Positions 1 through 9,970 of a stretch of 64,000 nt of DNA are shown here, piece after piece. A program made the translations under genes and the position numbers. The notes under the pieces were generated by a model. The model worked only from the letters and a program-made list of their open reading frames with translations, ran no database searches and was not told where the DNA came from. The number at the start of each line of letters is the position of its first letter. The stretch's first letter is position 1. This stretch comes from Sarcophilus harrisii (Eukaryota; Chordata; Mammalia; Dasyuromorphia; Dasyuridae): assembly GCF_902635505.1 (NCBI RefSeq), contig NC_045427.1, forward strand, positions 57,376,539-57,440,538. Direction: 5' to 3'.

Positions 1-249
1 CCATAGTGAGGGAAGAGCCTCCTCCAGTGCTATTCTACCCGTCAAACCTAAAGCACCCTGAGGAGGCCGGTGGGCCCTGGAGGCAGGTGGGCCCAGGAGG
101 CAGGTGGGACCAGGAGGCCCCAAGGGTAGAGCAGAGCAGCCCCTCAATATGCTTTCTCTTCCTCTTCAAAGTGACTCGCCATCTCACACCAGCAACGCTC
201 TACATGTGACCTTGCCCGCACAACAAGGGGCATTTCATGTGAACATGTA

Positions 250-770
250 CATGGGCTTGCATGTCTCTCAGTGTCACGTGTGTGTGTGTATGTGTGTGTG
301 AGCACCTGCCACTGGGTGTGTGTGGAAGCACGTCCACTTGTCGGTGTGTTTCTGTGAGAATCGGGGGCCCGGCCCCATCAGACACAGACACACACTGCAC
401 ATACATGCAAACACAGACACATGTAGGCACACACATGCACATACAAACACACATGCACTGCACATATAAAACACAGCCATATTGTGCACATGTATAAACA
501 AAGCACATGCAAATGCAAACACATGCATGTGTGCACCACAAACGACACCACGGTACCGTGCACGTACGTGCAAACACAAACATGCATGTAAATAAACACA
601 CATACACGTGAAAACATGCACACACATTCACACTGCAGCCACACGCCTGCACATGACATGCAAACACAAGCACACATGTGTGCCCGTGTACGTGTGTGTG
701 TTTGTGGGCACAAGCACGTCTGTGAATGCGTGCAGTGCATGGCCATATCCGTACCTGGATGTTGATTAAC
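250..770. repeat. Diverged TG/CA-rich low-complexity block
   Basis: TG-rich sequence (275-340) switches to CA-rich (380-660) and back to TG-rich (676-720). The arms are therefore roughly complementary to each other. Long Cys/His-rich reading frames across it are translations of the dinucleotide repeat, not genes. Confidence 0.9.
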
Positions 771-2328
771 ACATTTAGGGACCCTTTCCTTGGAGGACTC
801 TGGGTCCTCTTATTGTCTAATCCCTTTTCTCTTTCTCCCTTTCTCTGTGTCTGCCTCCACCTTCCCTGATTTCCCTGCTCTGTCTCATTGCTCCCTCCCT
901 CGGGTCTTTTCTTTCCCCCAGCTCTTCTGCTTTTGAATGTCGCCCCTTAAGGCTCCCTTACCTCCCTGTGGCATTGAGATGTAGGGGTGAGACGTGGGGA
1001 CCCGACCCTACCTCCTCCTCCAGGGTCTGGGTTTGGCTGGCTGCTGAGGCTGGAGAGCCTGAGAGGAGCCTCTGGGAGCTCTCAAGGCAGGGCTCAGTGG
1101 GAGAAGACCCTGTTTCCAGAAGGGGGATCGGTGGGTTTTCCACAGAAGACCACCAGGAGAAAGGGCCAATGGGACGTGCTCTACCACTGGCCCCATTGTT
1201 ACCTCATGAGTGACTCTGCTGGGGAAGAAGGCCTTTTGCTATCTGCCTCTAGTTACCCCGTGCCCCTGAAGCTCCAGAGTGGCGTGAGCTTGTCTCTGGT
1301 GCCCCTGTTTCCTGGGATGAGGGGCACTCGGTCAGCCGCTGAGGGCGCTGGCGGTCCTAAGCTGTTACCTAGAGGTGCATCAAAGGCCGGCCAGCCCGCC
1401 ATTTAACAATAGTTTTGTGTGACTTTTAAGAGCGAGCCACAGTCTGGGGATGTACCCAGGTCAAGCCCAAACAGCCCTTTTTTCCTCTCTTACACACCTC
1501 TCCCTCTGGCATACAGGGAGCAGCCAGCCACAGAGGGTCAGGGGTGATAGGACCCTAGAATGTCAGAATCCCGGAGTGTGAGGGACCTCAGAGCCTATCA
1601 TCCCCTCCCAACATCAAATAGCTATCTTGCCTTTCTCTGCCTGGAGACCTTTAGTGATGGGAGAACCCACTACCTCCATCCCCATGTACAACACTGATCA
1701 CTTCACTCTGTTCGCCTCAGTTTCCTCATCTGTAAAATGAGCTGGAGAAGGAAATGGCAGAGCACTCCAATCTTTTTGCCAAGTAAACCACAAATGGGGT
1801 GATGAAGAGTCGGACCTGATTGAATACCCGAACAACACAGTAACTGTGGGACCCTGGATAAGTCATCACTTGACCTACCTGCCTCATTTTCCTTATCTGT
1901 AAAATGGCAATAATAATCGTATTTTTCTCCCAGAGTTCTTGTGCGGACCAAATGAGGCACTATTTATAAAGGGCTATTTAATGCTATTATTATTGTTATT
2001 ATTATGAAGCGTTTCCTAAGGCTCAGGCGAGTTGTGGCTTACCTTAGGGCCCCAGACCTTTCCAGAATGTTAGATCTGGACGGGACCTCAGAGACCCCCT
2101 ATTCCAGCCTTCTCATTTTATGGATGTGGAAACCCAAGTCTGGAGGAAGGGTGACTTTGCCAAAGAAAGCCTTCCAGATCACCGCGGAACTCGGGGTTTC
2201 GGGAGTAGGAAGGATTCGGCAGCTGTGTGTGGGTTGGGTGGGAGGTGGCTGAATTGACTTAACCCAGAGTTGCCCGCACCCTCCCCCGGGGCCTCGCTGG
2301 CTCTCCGTCCCCGCCCCGCCCGCTGCAG
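771..2328. other. Sequence 5-prime of the first visible TRADD exon, no coding exon seen
   Basis: This holds a pyrimidine-rich patch (800-930), GC-moderate unique sequence (960-1420), and SINE/MIR-like fragments at about 1550-1995 (CCTCAGTTTCCTCATCTGTA, then ATGAGCTGGAGAAGGAAATGG). Around 2060-2150 is another short old repeat-like piece. Nothing matches the missing N-terminal TRADD exon. Confidence 0.6.
1715..1995 (+). repeat. SINE/MIR-type fragments in tandem
   Basis: Two adjacent pieces both contain the CORE-SINE-style TCATCTGTAAAATG or TTATCTGTAAAATGG box. The first continues with the marsupial SINE tail (GAGCTGGAGAAGGAAATGG, then a GATGAAGAGTCGGACCTGA-like end). The second ends in ATT repeats. 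Confidence 0.75.
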
Positions 2329-2609
2329 GATTCACCGGGAGCCCGGACGGAGCGCAGATCCTGAAGATCCACTGCAGCGATCCGCAGCTGATCGTGCAGC
2401 TGAAGTTCTGCGGCCAGGAGCCGTGCAGCCGCTTCCTGCAGAGCTACCGCGAGAGGGCTCTGCGGGACGCGCTCCAGTACAGCCTGGGCACGGCGCTCGG
2501 CCTGGCCCAGCACTTGCCGCTGCGCCTGGAGCTCCGCGTGGGCTCCCAGCGGCTGGACTTGATGCTGGAGGAGGAGGAGCGCTGCTTGCTCTGCATCCAT
2601 CAGGCCAAG
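2329..2609 (+). CDS. TRADD: TRADD exon, N-terminal TRAF2-binding domain
   Basis: The acceptor CGCTGCAG ends at 2328 and the donor GTGCGC begins at 2610. The first two bases complete a split codon, then 93 codons run from [17 protein letters not shown] to CIHQAK. Donor position +4 is C rather than A, which makes a weak but acceptable donor. The following intron is only 140 bp and GC-rich. Confidence 0.94.
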
Positions 2610-3913
2610 GTGCGCCCTGCCGGGCTGGGGAAGGGGGGCGGGGCGGGGCCCCGGAGGCGGGCCACAGTCCGGAGGCTGTCGGGTCAGGTGGAGCCGACCC
2701 CGAACTCAGCTTTCCCTCCTTTTTCCTCTCCCTCCCTCCCTCTTCCCAGCCGGACCGGCTCCGCGATGAGGAGATAGGCGAACTGGAGGATGCTTTCCGG
2801 AGCCTGACCTGCGATCCCGGGGGCCCCGGATCCTCGCCTCCGGCCCCGCAGGCCCCCGCCCCCGAGACCCCTGCTCCCAAGGCCCCCGCCCCCGAGACCC
2901 CCCAGCCCGCGTGTGCACAGTACTTTGAGTTCCAGGGCCAGCGGTTTGGTGAGTGGTTTAACGAGCCCCGGGGCGGAGGGAGGGTTCGCTAGTTACTGAT
3001 GTTGCCCGGGCGCCTGCCTCAGGAAAGGGGGCGCGGGGGGGGGGGGGATCCAAGCCGCTGGCGGGAGCAGATTCCGAGAGCTGTGGCTTTCTCCAGGGCA
3101 GCCAGGAAAGGGACGGTCCCGATGGGTGGGAAGCGGGGATTCTTGGAGAAGTGGGTTCTGGGGATGCGCGGGAGGAGAACACTGACTGCGTATGCTGGCT
3201 GCCCTGGGAGGGAAGGGCAATTTGGGGATTATCTAAAGTCAGAAATGGGCGCGGGCCCGGGATTATTGGAGCTGTCCAAAAGGGAGGCAACTCTTGTATT
3301 ATCCAAGAGGCAGAGGGCGGCGGCGGCGGTAATCGACGGCTTGTTGGGGGGGAAATCTTTGTTTGCCCGCGTGTGCACAGTACTTTGAGTTCCAGGGCCA
3401 GCGGTTTGGTGAGTGGTTTAACGAAGGAGGGATGGAGAACCGAAACCCTCGTTTCGTACGGGTAGGGGTGGGTTTACCTCGGATGTCTGCCGGGAATCCC
3501 TGGGTTGGTCGGGGGCCCGGGGTGCCGGCCCGGGGACATCTCCTAGCGCCCAGGGGCCTCCCTCGGGGCTCACCCCTCTCCTTTCCGCAGCTAACCGTCC
3601 GCTGACCCTGGAGGACAGACAGAAGTTCGCCCGCTCCGTGGGCCGCAACTGGCGGACGGTGGGCCGGGCGCTCAACTGCAGGGCTCTTCGGGAGCACGAC
3701 CTAGAGTCCCTGGCTTACGACTACGACCGCGACGGGCTGTACGAGCAGGCCTTCCAGCTGCTGCACCGCTTTAAGCTGGCCGAGGGCCGCCGGGCCACCC
3801 TGCAGCGCCTCGTCGAGGCGCTAGATCAGAGCGGCCTCACCAGCCTGGCGGAGGACCTGCTGGGGCTGCCGGGACAGCGCAAGGACCAGGAACGGGAGGC
3901 AGAACAGGATTAG
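2329..3913 (+). CDS. TRADD: TRADD, 3-prime three coding exons (5-prime end outside window)
   Basis: TRADD is the cytoplasmic adaptor that binds the death domain of TNF receptor 1 and recruits TRAF2, RIPK1 and FADD for NF-kB or death signalling. Coding exons are 2329-2609, 2750-2948 and 3591-3913, together 266 whole codons plus the last two bases of a split codon. The first two exons give the TRAF2-binding N-terminal domain ([18 protein letters not shown], then [10 protein letters not shown] and [15 protein letters not shown]) and a Pro-rich linker. The last exon gives the C-terminal death domain ([40 protein letters not shown]). Human TRADD is 312 residues as I recall, so about 50 N-terminal residues and the start codon are missing. 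I found no matching exon in 1-2328, so it probably lies upstream. The assignment rests on remembered protein sequence. Confidence 0.95.
2750..2948 (+). CDS. TRADD: TRADD exon, end of N domain and Pro-rich linker
   Basis: The acceptor is TTCCCAG, ending at 2749, and the donor GTGAGT starts at 2949. There are 66 codons plus one base. The exon starts [16 protein letters not shown] and passes into an Ala-Pro-rich linker encoded partly by a 30-bp tandem repeat (2851-2880 and 2881-2900). It ends YFEFQGQRF. The last 44 bases and the donor are copied perfectly at 3365-3424 inside the next intron. Confidence 0.93.
2851..2905 (+). repeat. 30-bp tandem repeat coding the TRADD linker
   Basis: The 20 bases at 2851-2870 recur identically at 2881-2900, a 30-bp period. 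In frame they code [10 protein letters not shown] followed by [10 protein letters not shown], so the Ala-Pro linker between the two TRADD domains has grown by an in-frame duplication. Confidence 0.9.
3365..3424 (+). repeat. Perfect 60-bp copy of TRADD exon end and donor
   Basis: These 60 bases are identical to 2905-2964, with an offset of exactly 460. The copied unit has 44 exon bases (including TACTTTGAGTTCCAGG), the GTGAGT donor and the first intron bases. Flanks on both sides differ, so it is not a simple 460-bp tandem duplication. A pseudo-acceptor TGTGCACAG ends at 3380. A 28-nt exon from 3381 to 3408 would shift the frame. Confidence 0.95.
3591..3913 (+). CDS. TRADD: TRADD last coding exon, death domain
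   Basis: The acceptor CTTTCCGCAG ends at 3590. CT completes an Ala codon, then 106 codons run from [17 protein letters not shown] to the stop TAG at 3911-3913. The whole death domain lies in this exon. The C-terminal tail after LAEDLLGL ([14 protein letters not shown]) is charged and differs from the human tail as I remember it. Confidence 0.95.
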
Positions 3914-4386
3914 CCGGCTCGGGAGGCTGCCCAAGGCCCTGCCCGGCCCCACCGGTTCGAGCCAGCGCGATCCAGACCTCTGGGACTTAAGGGGGGCACA
4001 CCTGATTTGTCCGTAGCCGAAGGGGGGAAGGGCCCCGAGCCGCTGCGGAGACCCCACTTTATCGGAGAGAACTGGAGGAGAGACGAGGGCTCGGGCTCCT
4101 GCCCATCTCCCAGCCTTTGAGGTCTCTCGCACACCAACGGTGCCCCCCTCCCCCCCACCGACAGCCATCCATTGTCCCGACTCCAGCCCAAAGCACTTTG
4201 AAGACGCCCCACGCCCGGGCTCCCTGCACCCCAGAGAAGCCTGTTCAGCAGAACACAGCTGAACAGAACAGAAAGCAAAGGGCCTGTGACTTGGACTCGA
4301 CAACAATAGTCTGGGCTAAGGCAGGGAGGTGCACGAAGGGGGAGAGAAAAAACCCGGGAGAAAGCTTTAATGATATTTATACAGCA

Positions 4387-4392
4387 ATTAAA
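4387..4392 (+). terminator. Candidate TRADD polyadenylation signal
   Basis: ATTAAA lies about 475 bases after the TRADD stop, in otherwise unremarkable 3-prime flank, just before MIR-like repeats begin. It is the first plausible signal on the plus strand. Cleavage would be expected near 4405-4415. Confidence 0.5.
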
Positions 4393-4424
4393 GCTTAACC
4401 TTTCCCTAAGACTTTTGGGACACC

Positions 4425-4745
4425 GAGTAATACCTTAAGGTCTGCAAAGCATCCTACTCATTATCTCATTTGATCCTCATTAACGCAACCCTGGAAGGTT
4501 GGTGCTATTATCTCCATTTTGCAGCTAAGGAAACCAAGGCTGAGAGAAATTAAATGACTTGCTCAGGATAGTTGTTGTTCAGCGGTGACTCCTTTGGGGT
4601 TTTATCGGCAAAGATACCGGTACGGATTGCCCTTTCCTTCTCCAGCTCGTTTGACAGATGAGGAAACTGAGGCAAACAAGATGAAGTGGCTTGCCCTGCT
4701 AGTAGGTGTCTGAACTCAAGTTTTTTTGATTCCATGCACTCTGCC
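4425..4745. repeat. MIR-like SINE followed by a marsupial SINE piece
   Basis: 4425-4565 has the MIR-type series TTATCTCATTTGATCCTCA, CATTTTGCAG and AAATGACTTGCTCA. 4570-4745 has AGATGAGGAAACTGAGGCA and a reversed GGAGAAGG-type tail, so it is a rearranged tRNA-SINE copy. Confidence 0.7.
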
Positions 4746-4914
4746 AATCCAGCCAACTTTAAACAGGAAAAACAAACCAAAAAATACCAGTCTCTGCTCT
4801 TTGAAACCAATGCACATGCTGGGGGCTGGGGTGGAGTGGGGAGAGGGGATAAAGGAGGGGGCAGCAGGACTTCCCTACACTTCCCCGAACAGGGTATTGG
4901 TACATGTGTATCAA

Positions 4915-5255
4915 TAAGCATTAATTATGTGCCAACTATGTGCCAAGCATTATGCTAGGTGAGGGAGATGCTTTAAAGACTGAAACAATTCTAGAACTTA
5001 CATTGTAAGGGGAGACAATGCACACATGCATACATCAGTACAAAAGCATGAGGAGCAGATAGAAGGTAACCTCGAGGGTCAGGAAGGAAGGCGGGGCCTG
5101 AAATCAGGAGGTCTCAGACACTTTCTAGCTGTGGGATCCTGGACAAGTCCTCATCTGTCACATGAACTGGAGAAGGAAACCACTCCAGTATTTCTGCCAA
5201 GAAAACCCCAAATGGGATCATGAAGAGTCAGGCATGACTGAATAGCAACAATGAT
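4915..5255 (+). repeat. Interspersed repeat plus marsupial SINE tail
   Basis: 4915-5040 resembles the common repeat with CATTAATTATGTGCCAACTA and CTTACATTGTAAGGGGAGA. 5090-5255 is a SINE copy ending GAACTGGAGAAGGAAACC, GCCAAGAAAACCCCAAATGG and GAAGAGTCAGGCATGACTGA. Confidence 0.7.
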
Positions 5256-6480
5256 CTCTCAAATTATTTCCAGCTTTAAAATCCTGTGATCCAAAGGAAC
5301 GATGAGAAAATAATGTTTTGTTTTGTTTTGTTTTGAACTCTCTTCCTTCTAGCCTTTTGAAGGTAGGGCAACCAGTTGCTAAACGCTTTTCTTTGGTAAA
5401 AGTTTATAGAAGCAGCCGGAGAGATCAAAGGACCCAAAGAATGACATCAGTGCTTTAAAAAAAACCTCTCAAAAATTTAACTAATTAGATTTTACTTTGG
5501 GTTAAGGAATTCATCTTAAAAGTAGAAGTCTTAAAAGATTTAAAACATCTCCACTTGTTCCTTTTCTGCCTGAGAAATTTTTATTTGAATAGGTATACAA
5601 ATCAAACATTTACTGATAATAAATCATATTTTTGAGACCCCACCCATAAACGACCCCATATGCGATTGTGACTCAATTTAAGCTCTGCTCTAGACCAAAG
5701 ATCAATCACATTATAGTATGAATTAATTTAATCTTTTCATACCCTTTCACTGAAATTTGGACTCTGAGGAAACAGTTGAGCAGAACTAAGAGGGATAATT
5801 TTGCAACATAATCACTTGGGAGTACTAGAGGAGCTCTAACTAGCAGGGAGGGGTGGGTGGGTGACTTTGTCCCTTTGTCTTATGTATGAGTCTCGGGGTC
5901 ATACATTCCTGTGTATTTGGCTCCCTCTATTTCTGAGAAATACTGTGGGTCATTCTCTTCCCTGTAGCTCGTTAGGCTCACTGGGGACAGGATTTCTGTG
6001 TTCAGGGCTCAATGGCCAGGTCATGGCCATCCTCAGGCCTGGCAGAAAATCGGAGCATCTCAGAAGCAAGTTTTCTTCCCAGTCTTGTCTCTACCCTTTC
6101 CCTTGTGGAGAAGCCTAGGTATCCAGCCTTCAGGAAGTGGAATCTGTTTAGAGAGAGATTATTCCTGTTCTCAGAGAACTTAAGAGTCTAACTAGAGAGA
6201 GGACTTCTGTAGAAAGCTAAGTGATAATACCAGGCAGGTTTACTCCAGAGGTTGAAGGGCTCCCACTGGCCATCACCCATCCAACAGTGGTCATCCTGCT
6301 TAAAGACCTCTGGTGAGGAAGAACCCACTCATGACATTCTGGCCTAGCTCTGAAAGCAAATAGGCCCTTCTGGACACCAAACCTAAAACTGCCTTTTTGC
6401 TACCAACACCCCTTAAAGCTTCCTAGTCCTGTTTTCTGGGGCCAGATGGAACAAGACTGATCCTTCTTCATCTGACCACC
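5256..6480. other. Intergenic, no gene recognised
   Basis: This is AT-rich unique sequence between TRADD and B3GNT9 with a (GTTTT)n patch near 5314-5334. Reading frames are short and lack splice or homology support. Confidence 0.5.
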
Positions 6481-6489
6481 TTTCTTTTT

Positions 6490-6650
6490 TCTTTTTTCTT
6501 TTTTTTTTATTTTGGCGAGGCAGTTGGGGTTAGGTGACTTGCCTAGGGTCTCACAGCTAATAATTGTTAAGCATCTCAGGCTGCATTTGAATTTAGGTGG
6601 TCCTGACTCCAGGGCTCCATCCATTATGCCCGCTAGCTGCCCCATCTGAC
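6490..6650 (-). repeat. tRNA-derived marsupial SINE, reverse orientation
   Basis: A T-rich start near 6482 (the A tail in reverse) is followed by GGTTAGGTGACTTGCCTAGG, TTTGAATTTAGGTGGTCCTG and a head ending GCTAGCTGCCCC. This is the reverse complement of the GGGGCAGCTAG-type SINE head. Confidence 0.8.
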
Positions 6651-7239
6651 AACTTTTCAAATACTTGAAGACATCTGTGATGGACTGGGGGGTCTTCCCT
6701 TGGCTGAACATCCTCAGTTCTTTGAATTAATGATAGAACTTAAATTTGACGCTTTTCATCTCTTCTGCCTCTCTGGAGCATCTCCAGATTATCAAGGCCT
6801 TTTGTGACCAACAGTGCCCTGAACTGTAAAAGGCAATCAAGGCATACAGACAATAAGCAATATAGGAAGGAGAAACATCTGTGTGCTGGAGGAGGAAGGC
6901 CCCTCCATTTGCTTAGGCCTTAAAAGACTAGTGTTTAAACAAGGGCATTTGGGGGTATTGGTTGAATTAGATGTATACTGAGGCCCCTTCTAACTCAAAT
7001 TCAGGTTGGTGAGAAGGAAGAAAAAAAAAAAAAGGGAGAAAACTGTTTCATAAATAAAAAACGGTTTAGAACTGCTTATCTTCCTTGGAAATTTGGAATC
7101 CTGAGTTAAAATCCTGTCCGTGCTACTTATGATATATTAGGAAATCACTTTGCGTCTGTAGGAGGGAATTTCCTAATAGTTTGTATTTAAATAAATAGTA
7201 GAAAATAGAAATAAATAGTATTTAAGTAGTGACAAAAAG

Positions 7240-7445
7240 AAATAAATAGTATTTAAATAGGCACTTCAAGATTTGCAAAATTATCTCATTTGAGCCTCAT
7301 AACAACCCTGGGAGGTAGTTGCTAATGTTATTCCCCATTTTGCAGACTGAAAAACTAAGTCATAACAGAGGTAATAAGTATCTCAGGCTGGATTTGAACT
7401 CTGGTCTTCTGACCTCAGATTCCTCACTGCACCATCTAACTATGA
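7240..7445 (+). repeat. MIR-like SINE
   Basis: It shows the series TTATCTCATTTGAGCCTCAT, AACCCTGGGAGGTAG, CATTTTGCAGACTGA and GGATTTGAACTCTGGTCTTC in the usual order. Confidence 0.8.
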
Positions 7446-8400
7446 AACAAGATTCTCAAGTACTGATTCTTCTTTCTCTCTCTCTCTCTCTCTCTTTTTT
7501 TTCTCTCTCTTTTTCTTTATTTCTTCCCACACTGACACCCTTCTGGTGATACTGCGTAGCTGTGGATCTTGGAACATCACAGTTTTTAAAAGAATAAAAG
7601 TTGAAAATCACTTACAGGTCAGTGAAGAGGCACATGATGAGTAGGTTTGAAGAGATTGCCACCTGTTACCAAGCAAGGCTGCCAGTCATGATCAGAAAAG
7701 GTGAGCTGGTGGATGTTTCAGGCAGGAGGCATAACTGATGGAAAGTCCATGTTTTATGGGATGGACTGGTTGAGAATCACCTAGAAGAGATGGAGGGGTT
7801 GTCATCTGCAGCCTTGGAGGAAGTGCCCTTGTTGGTAAGATCAAATCTACTTGAAGCCTCTGCTCTGATCACCCAGTGACTGAAGCTTGAGGAGCAGAGG
7901 GATGTGCCTTGAGCCCAAAGGTCCCTTTCCACTCTAATGGGTTATGAGCCTATACATGTCCAGCAGGCAGCTGGAGGTGGGCTTTACTTGGCTTCCTAAC
8001 CTGTAAGCCCCTCAGACCTTAAGAGATGGCCTAGTCCCTTTCCCTCACCGAGCACTGAAGGGAGGGACTGGCCAAAAGAGCCTATGATGCTTCTCTCCAT
8101 GCCTCTGGCTTGCATCCACATCCACATCCTATTTCTATAAATACACAGACCCCAGATTTTCTGCATGACCCTCAAGCTCTCTATTCTCCAAAGGCCCGAC
8201 TCTCCTCTCACTCCCTTCATGATCCCTCTTCCCTGACCCCTCCGGCCTTCTCTTAACTTCTGAGTTATAGTGCTATAACAATAAGACTGGTATTGCAACA
8301 GAATAACAGAATACAGGGAAAGTTGTCAAACCGCTTTCCTCACAAAATCCCACCTCCCCGAAAGGCAGTGACGTTTCCCTTTTTCCCCCAGAGAGGAGAA
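7446..8400. other. Intergenic with a (TC)n tract, no gene recognised
   Basis: A TC/T-rich tract lies at 7470-7530. The remainder to the B3GNT9 CpG island is unique sequence. I see no convincing exon. Confidence 0.5.
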
Positions 8401-8960
8401 ACGACTCACCTAGAGCCGGGCAGGCCTGGAGCCTCGCAGCTCCCACGCAGCCCCAGGGTCTCCGCGGCTGACCCGTGGCGCAGAGCAGCGCTTAGCGGGG
8501 TACGCTGTGCTGAGGGCCCTCCCGGAGGAAGGCAGCCCCGTTGGGTCCGTCTCCGGGGCCTGGCGGAGGCCGGGCAGGCAGTCTTCCCACGGCTCGGCTC
8601 ACCGACAGTTAAGCGAGCGGGGCAGCAGAGCAGAGCCCTCCCTCCAGCTGTGCTCTCTCAGCCTCCCCAGCCCCCGGCTCCCACATCTGCCGGAGCCACG
8701 TGACGCGGCGGCTGGCCCCTTTGCTTCCTCTCCCCTCCCCTGCGCTGGCCCTGCCAACGTTGCACTCGCAGACTCCACTTCGGCGCTGGGGCTGCCCGGG
8801 CTCCGCACGCCCGTTCCCGGGGACCCAGATGCCGGAAGCGAGAGGGGCGGCCGAGCGTAGCCCCGTGGCCCGGGGCCCGGCCCCGGAGCCCGACCTGAGT
8901 GCGCCGGTGAGTACGCGGGACAGGGTCGGCGGGGCCCGGCCCGGCCCGGCCGTCTGAGTG
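8400..8960 (+). promoter_or_regulatory. B3GNT9 CpG-island promoter region
   Basis: Base composition turns abruptly GC- and CpG-rich near 8400. The E-box motif CCACGTGAC at 8696-8704 (core CACGTG at 8697-8702) suits USF/TFE-type factors. No TATA box is evident. The region runs into the inferred untranslated exon that ends at 8906. Confidence 0.65.
8740..8906 (+). other. B3GNT9: Inferred untranslated first exon of B3GNT9
   Basis: A strong donor, GCCG followed by GTGAGT, begins at 8907 in the CpG island. A good acceptor (CTCTCTCCCGCAG, ending at 9919) lies 51 bases before the coding ATG. The exon start is a guess, since no TATA or TSS signal is seen. The exon holds an upstream ATG at 8829. Confidence 0.5.
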
Positions 8961-9946
8961 TGCGGGGGTCCCGAGCCTCCGCAGCCGCGAAGCGGCAAGG
9001 GCAGCGGTTTGCCGAGTCGGGAAGGAAGGCAGCTCGACGCTGGGCGGCAGCGGGAACAGGAGAGTTGTGGTGGCCGTGGTTCAGCCTTTGCTTGTTATTA
9101 ACCCGGGAAGGGTCAGCCCCCCGCCCCCAATCCCTCATCTTTCTCAGAAGCCAGGCTAGGCTAGGTGGGGTTCCGGGCCCAAAGCAGGGATCCCGAGAAC
9201 GCGCCAGGAGGAACGGCCCGGATTCTGGGCGGGACTTTCTCCTCGGGAACTGGCAGAGCTCGGGGGAGGGCCCGAGAGAGCACTATTTTTATAGGGAGGG
9301 GATCGGGAAAGGGGATGAACCCTTCAAGAGTTGGCCAAGCCTGTGATTTCCTGGAGCTGGGATTGAGAGAGGGGGTGAGGAATATAGCCCCCTGGGACTT
9401 CAATAGGAGGGGTACGTGTGGAAGGGAGGGGGACGTGCTCCTCATTTTTCCTAAAAGGACCAGCCACCAACTCAGCCACAGTTCCACATCGCTTCTCCCC
9501 TTGTTTGTTGGGGGTTCCCCGACCCACACATTTAAAGATGAAGGCATCTCTGGGGCCTGAAACCGGGATTGGGTGGGGGCTCCTTCCAGCCAAAGGGACT
9601 CGCTGTAGCCGGCCTTCGCTAGGCGCCGGGTGCCTGTTAGCGTCCGGCTGAAAACACCTGGGTGGGTGTGGACCTGTGGCTCCGGGCCGGGGTAGTGGGG
9701 GCCAAGGGAGGCGCTTTAGGGGCTGTAGCTGAGGGCAGCCCGTTAGCCTGGGAGAGAGCGAACTGGGCGCCATCTCCTCCGCTTTCCCTGGGCCCCGCAG
9801 GTGGTCAGGGTGAGACGGGACTCCAAGCTGGAAGGAGGCACAACGTCAGGGAGGAGCTGGCAGGGGAGACCCTTCTTCCCGTGGTCCCGCCAGCTGTGCC
9901 CTCGTTCTCTCTCCCGCAGGCGGTCGCCAGAGGCACGGGGTCTTGA
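8829..9946 (+). other. Spliced upstream ORF in the B3GNT9 leader
   Basis: If 8906 is joined to 9920, the ATG at 8829 opens 26 codons (MPEARGAAER and onward), continues AVARGTGS, and stops at the TGA at 9944-9946. That makes a 34-codon uORF ending 24 bases before the main ATG. It could lower translation of B3GNT9. This depends on the inferred splice. Confidence 0.4.
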
Positions 9947-9970
9947 CGAAGGCTCGGGGGGGCCAAGACC

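Noticed and set aside
200-772. 190-codon Cys/His-rich minus-strand frame
   Set aside because: It is a translation of TG/CA repeat DNA (Cys-Val-Cys-Met, His-Thr-His), not a zinc-finger or metallothionein-like gene.
2259-2992. Alternative plus- and minus-strand frames over the TRADD exons
   Set aside because: They cross splice sites and are shadows of the TRADD frame, which is supported by the family sequence.
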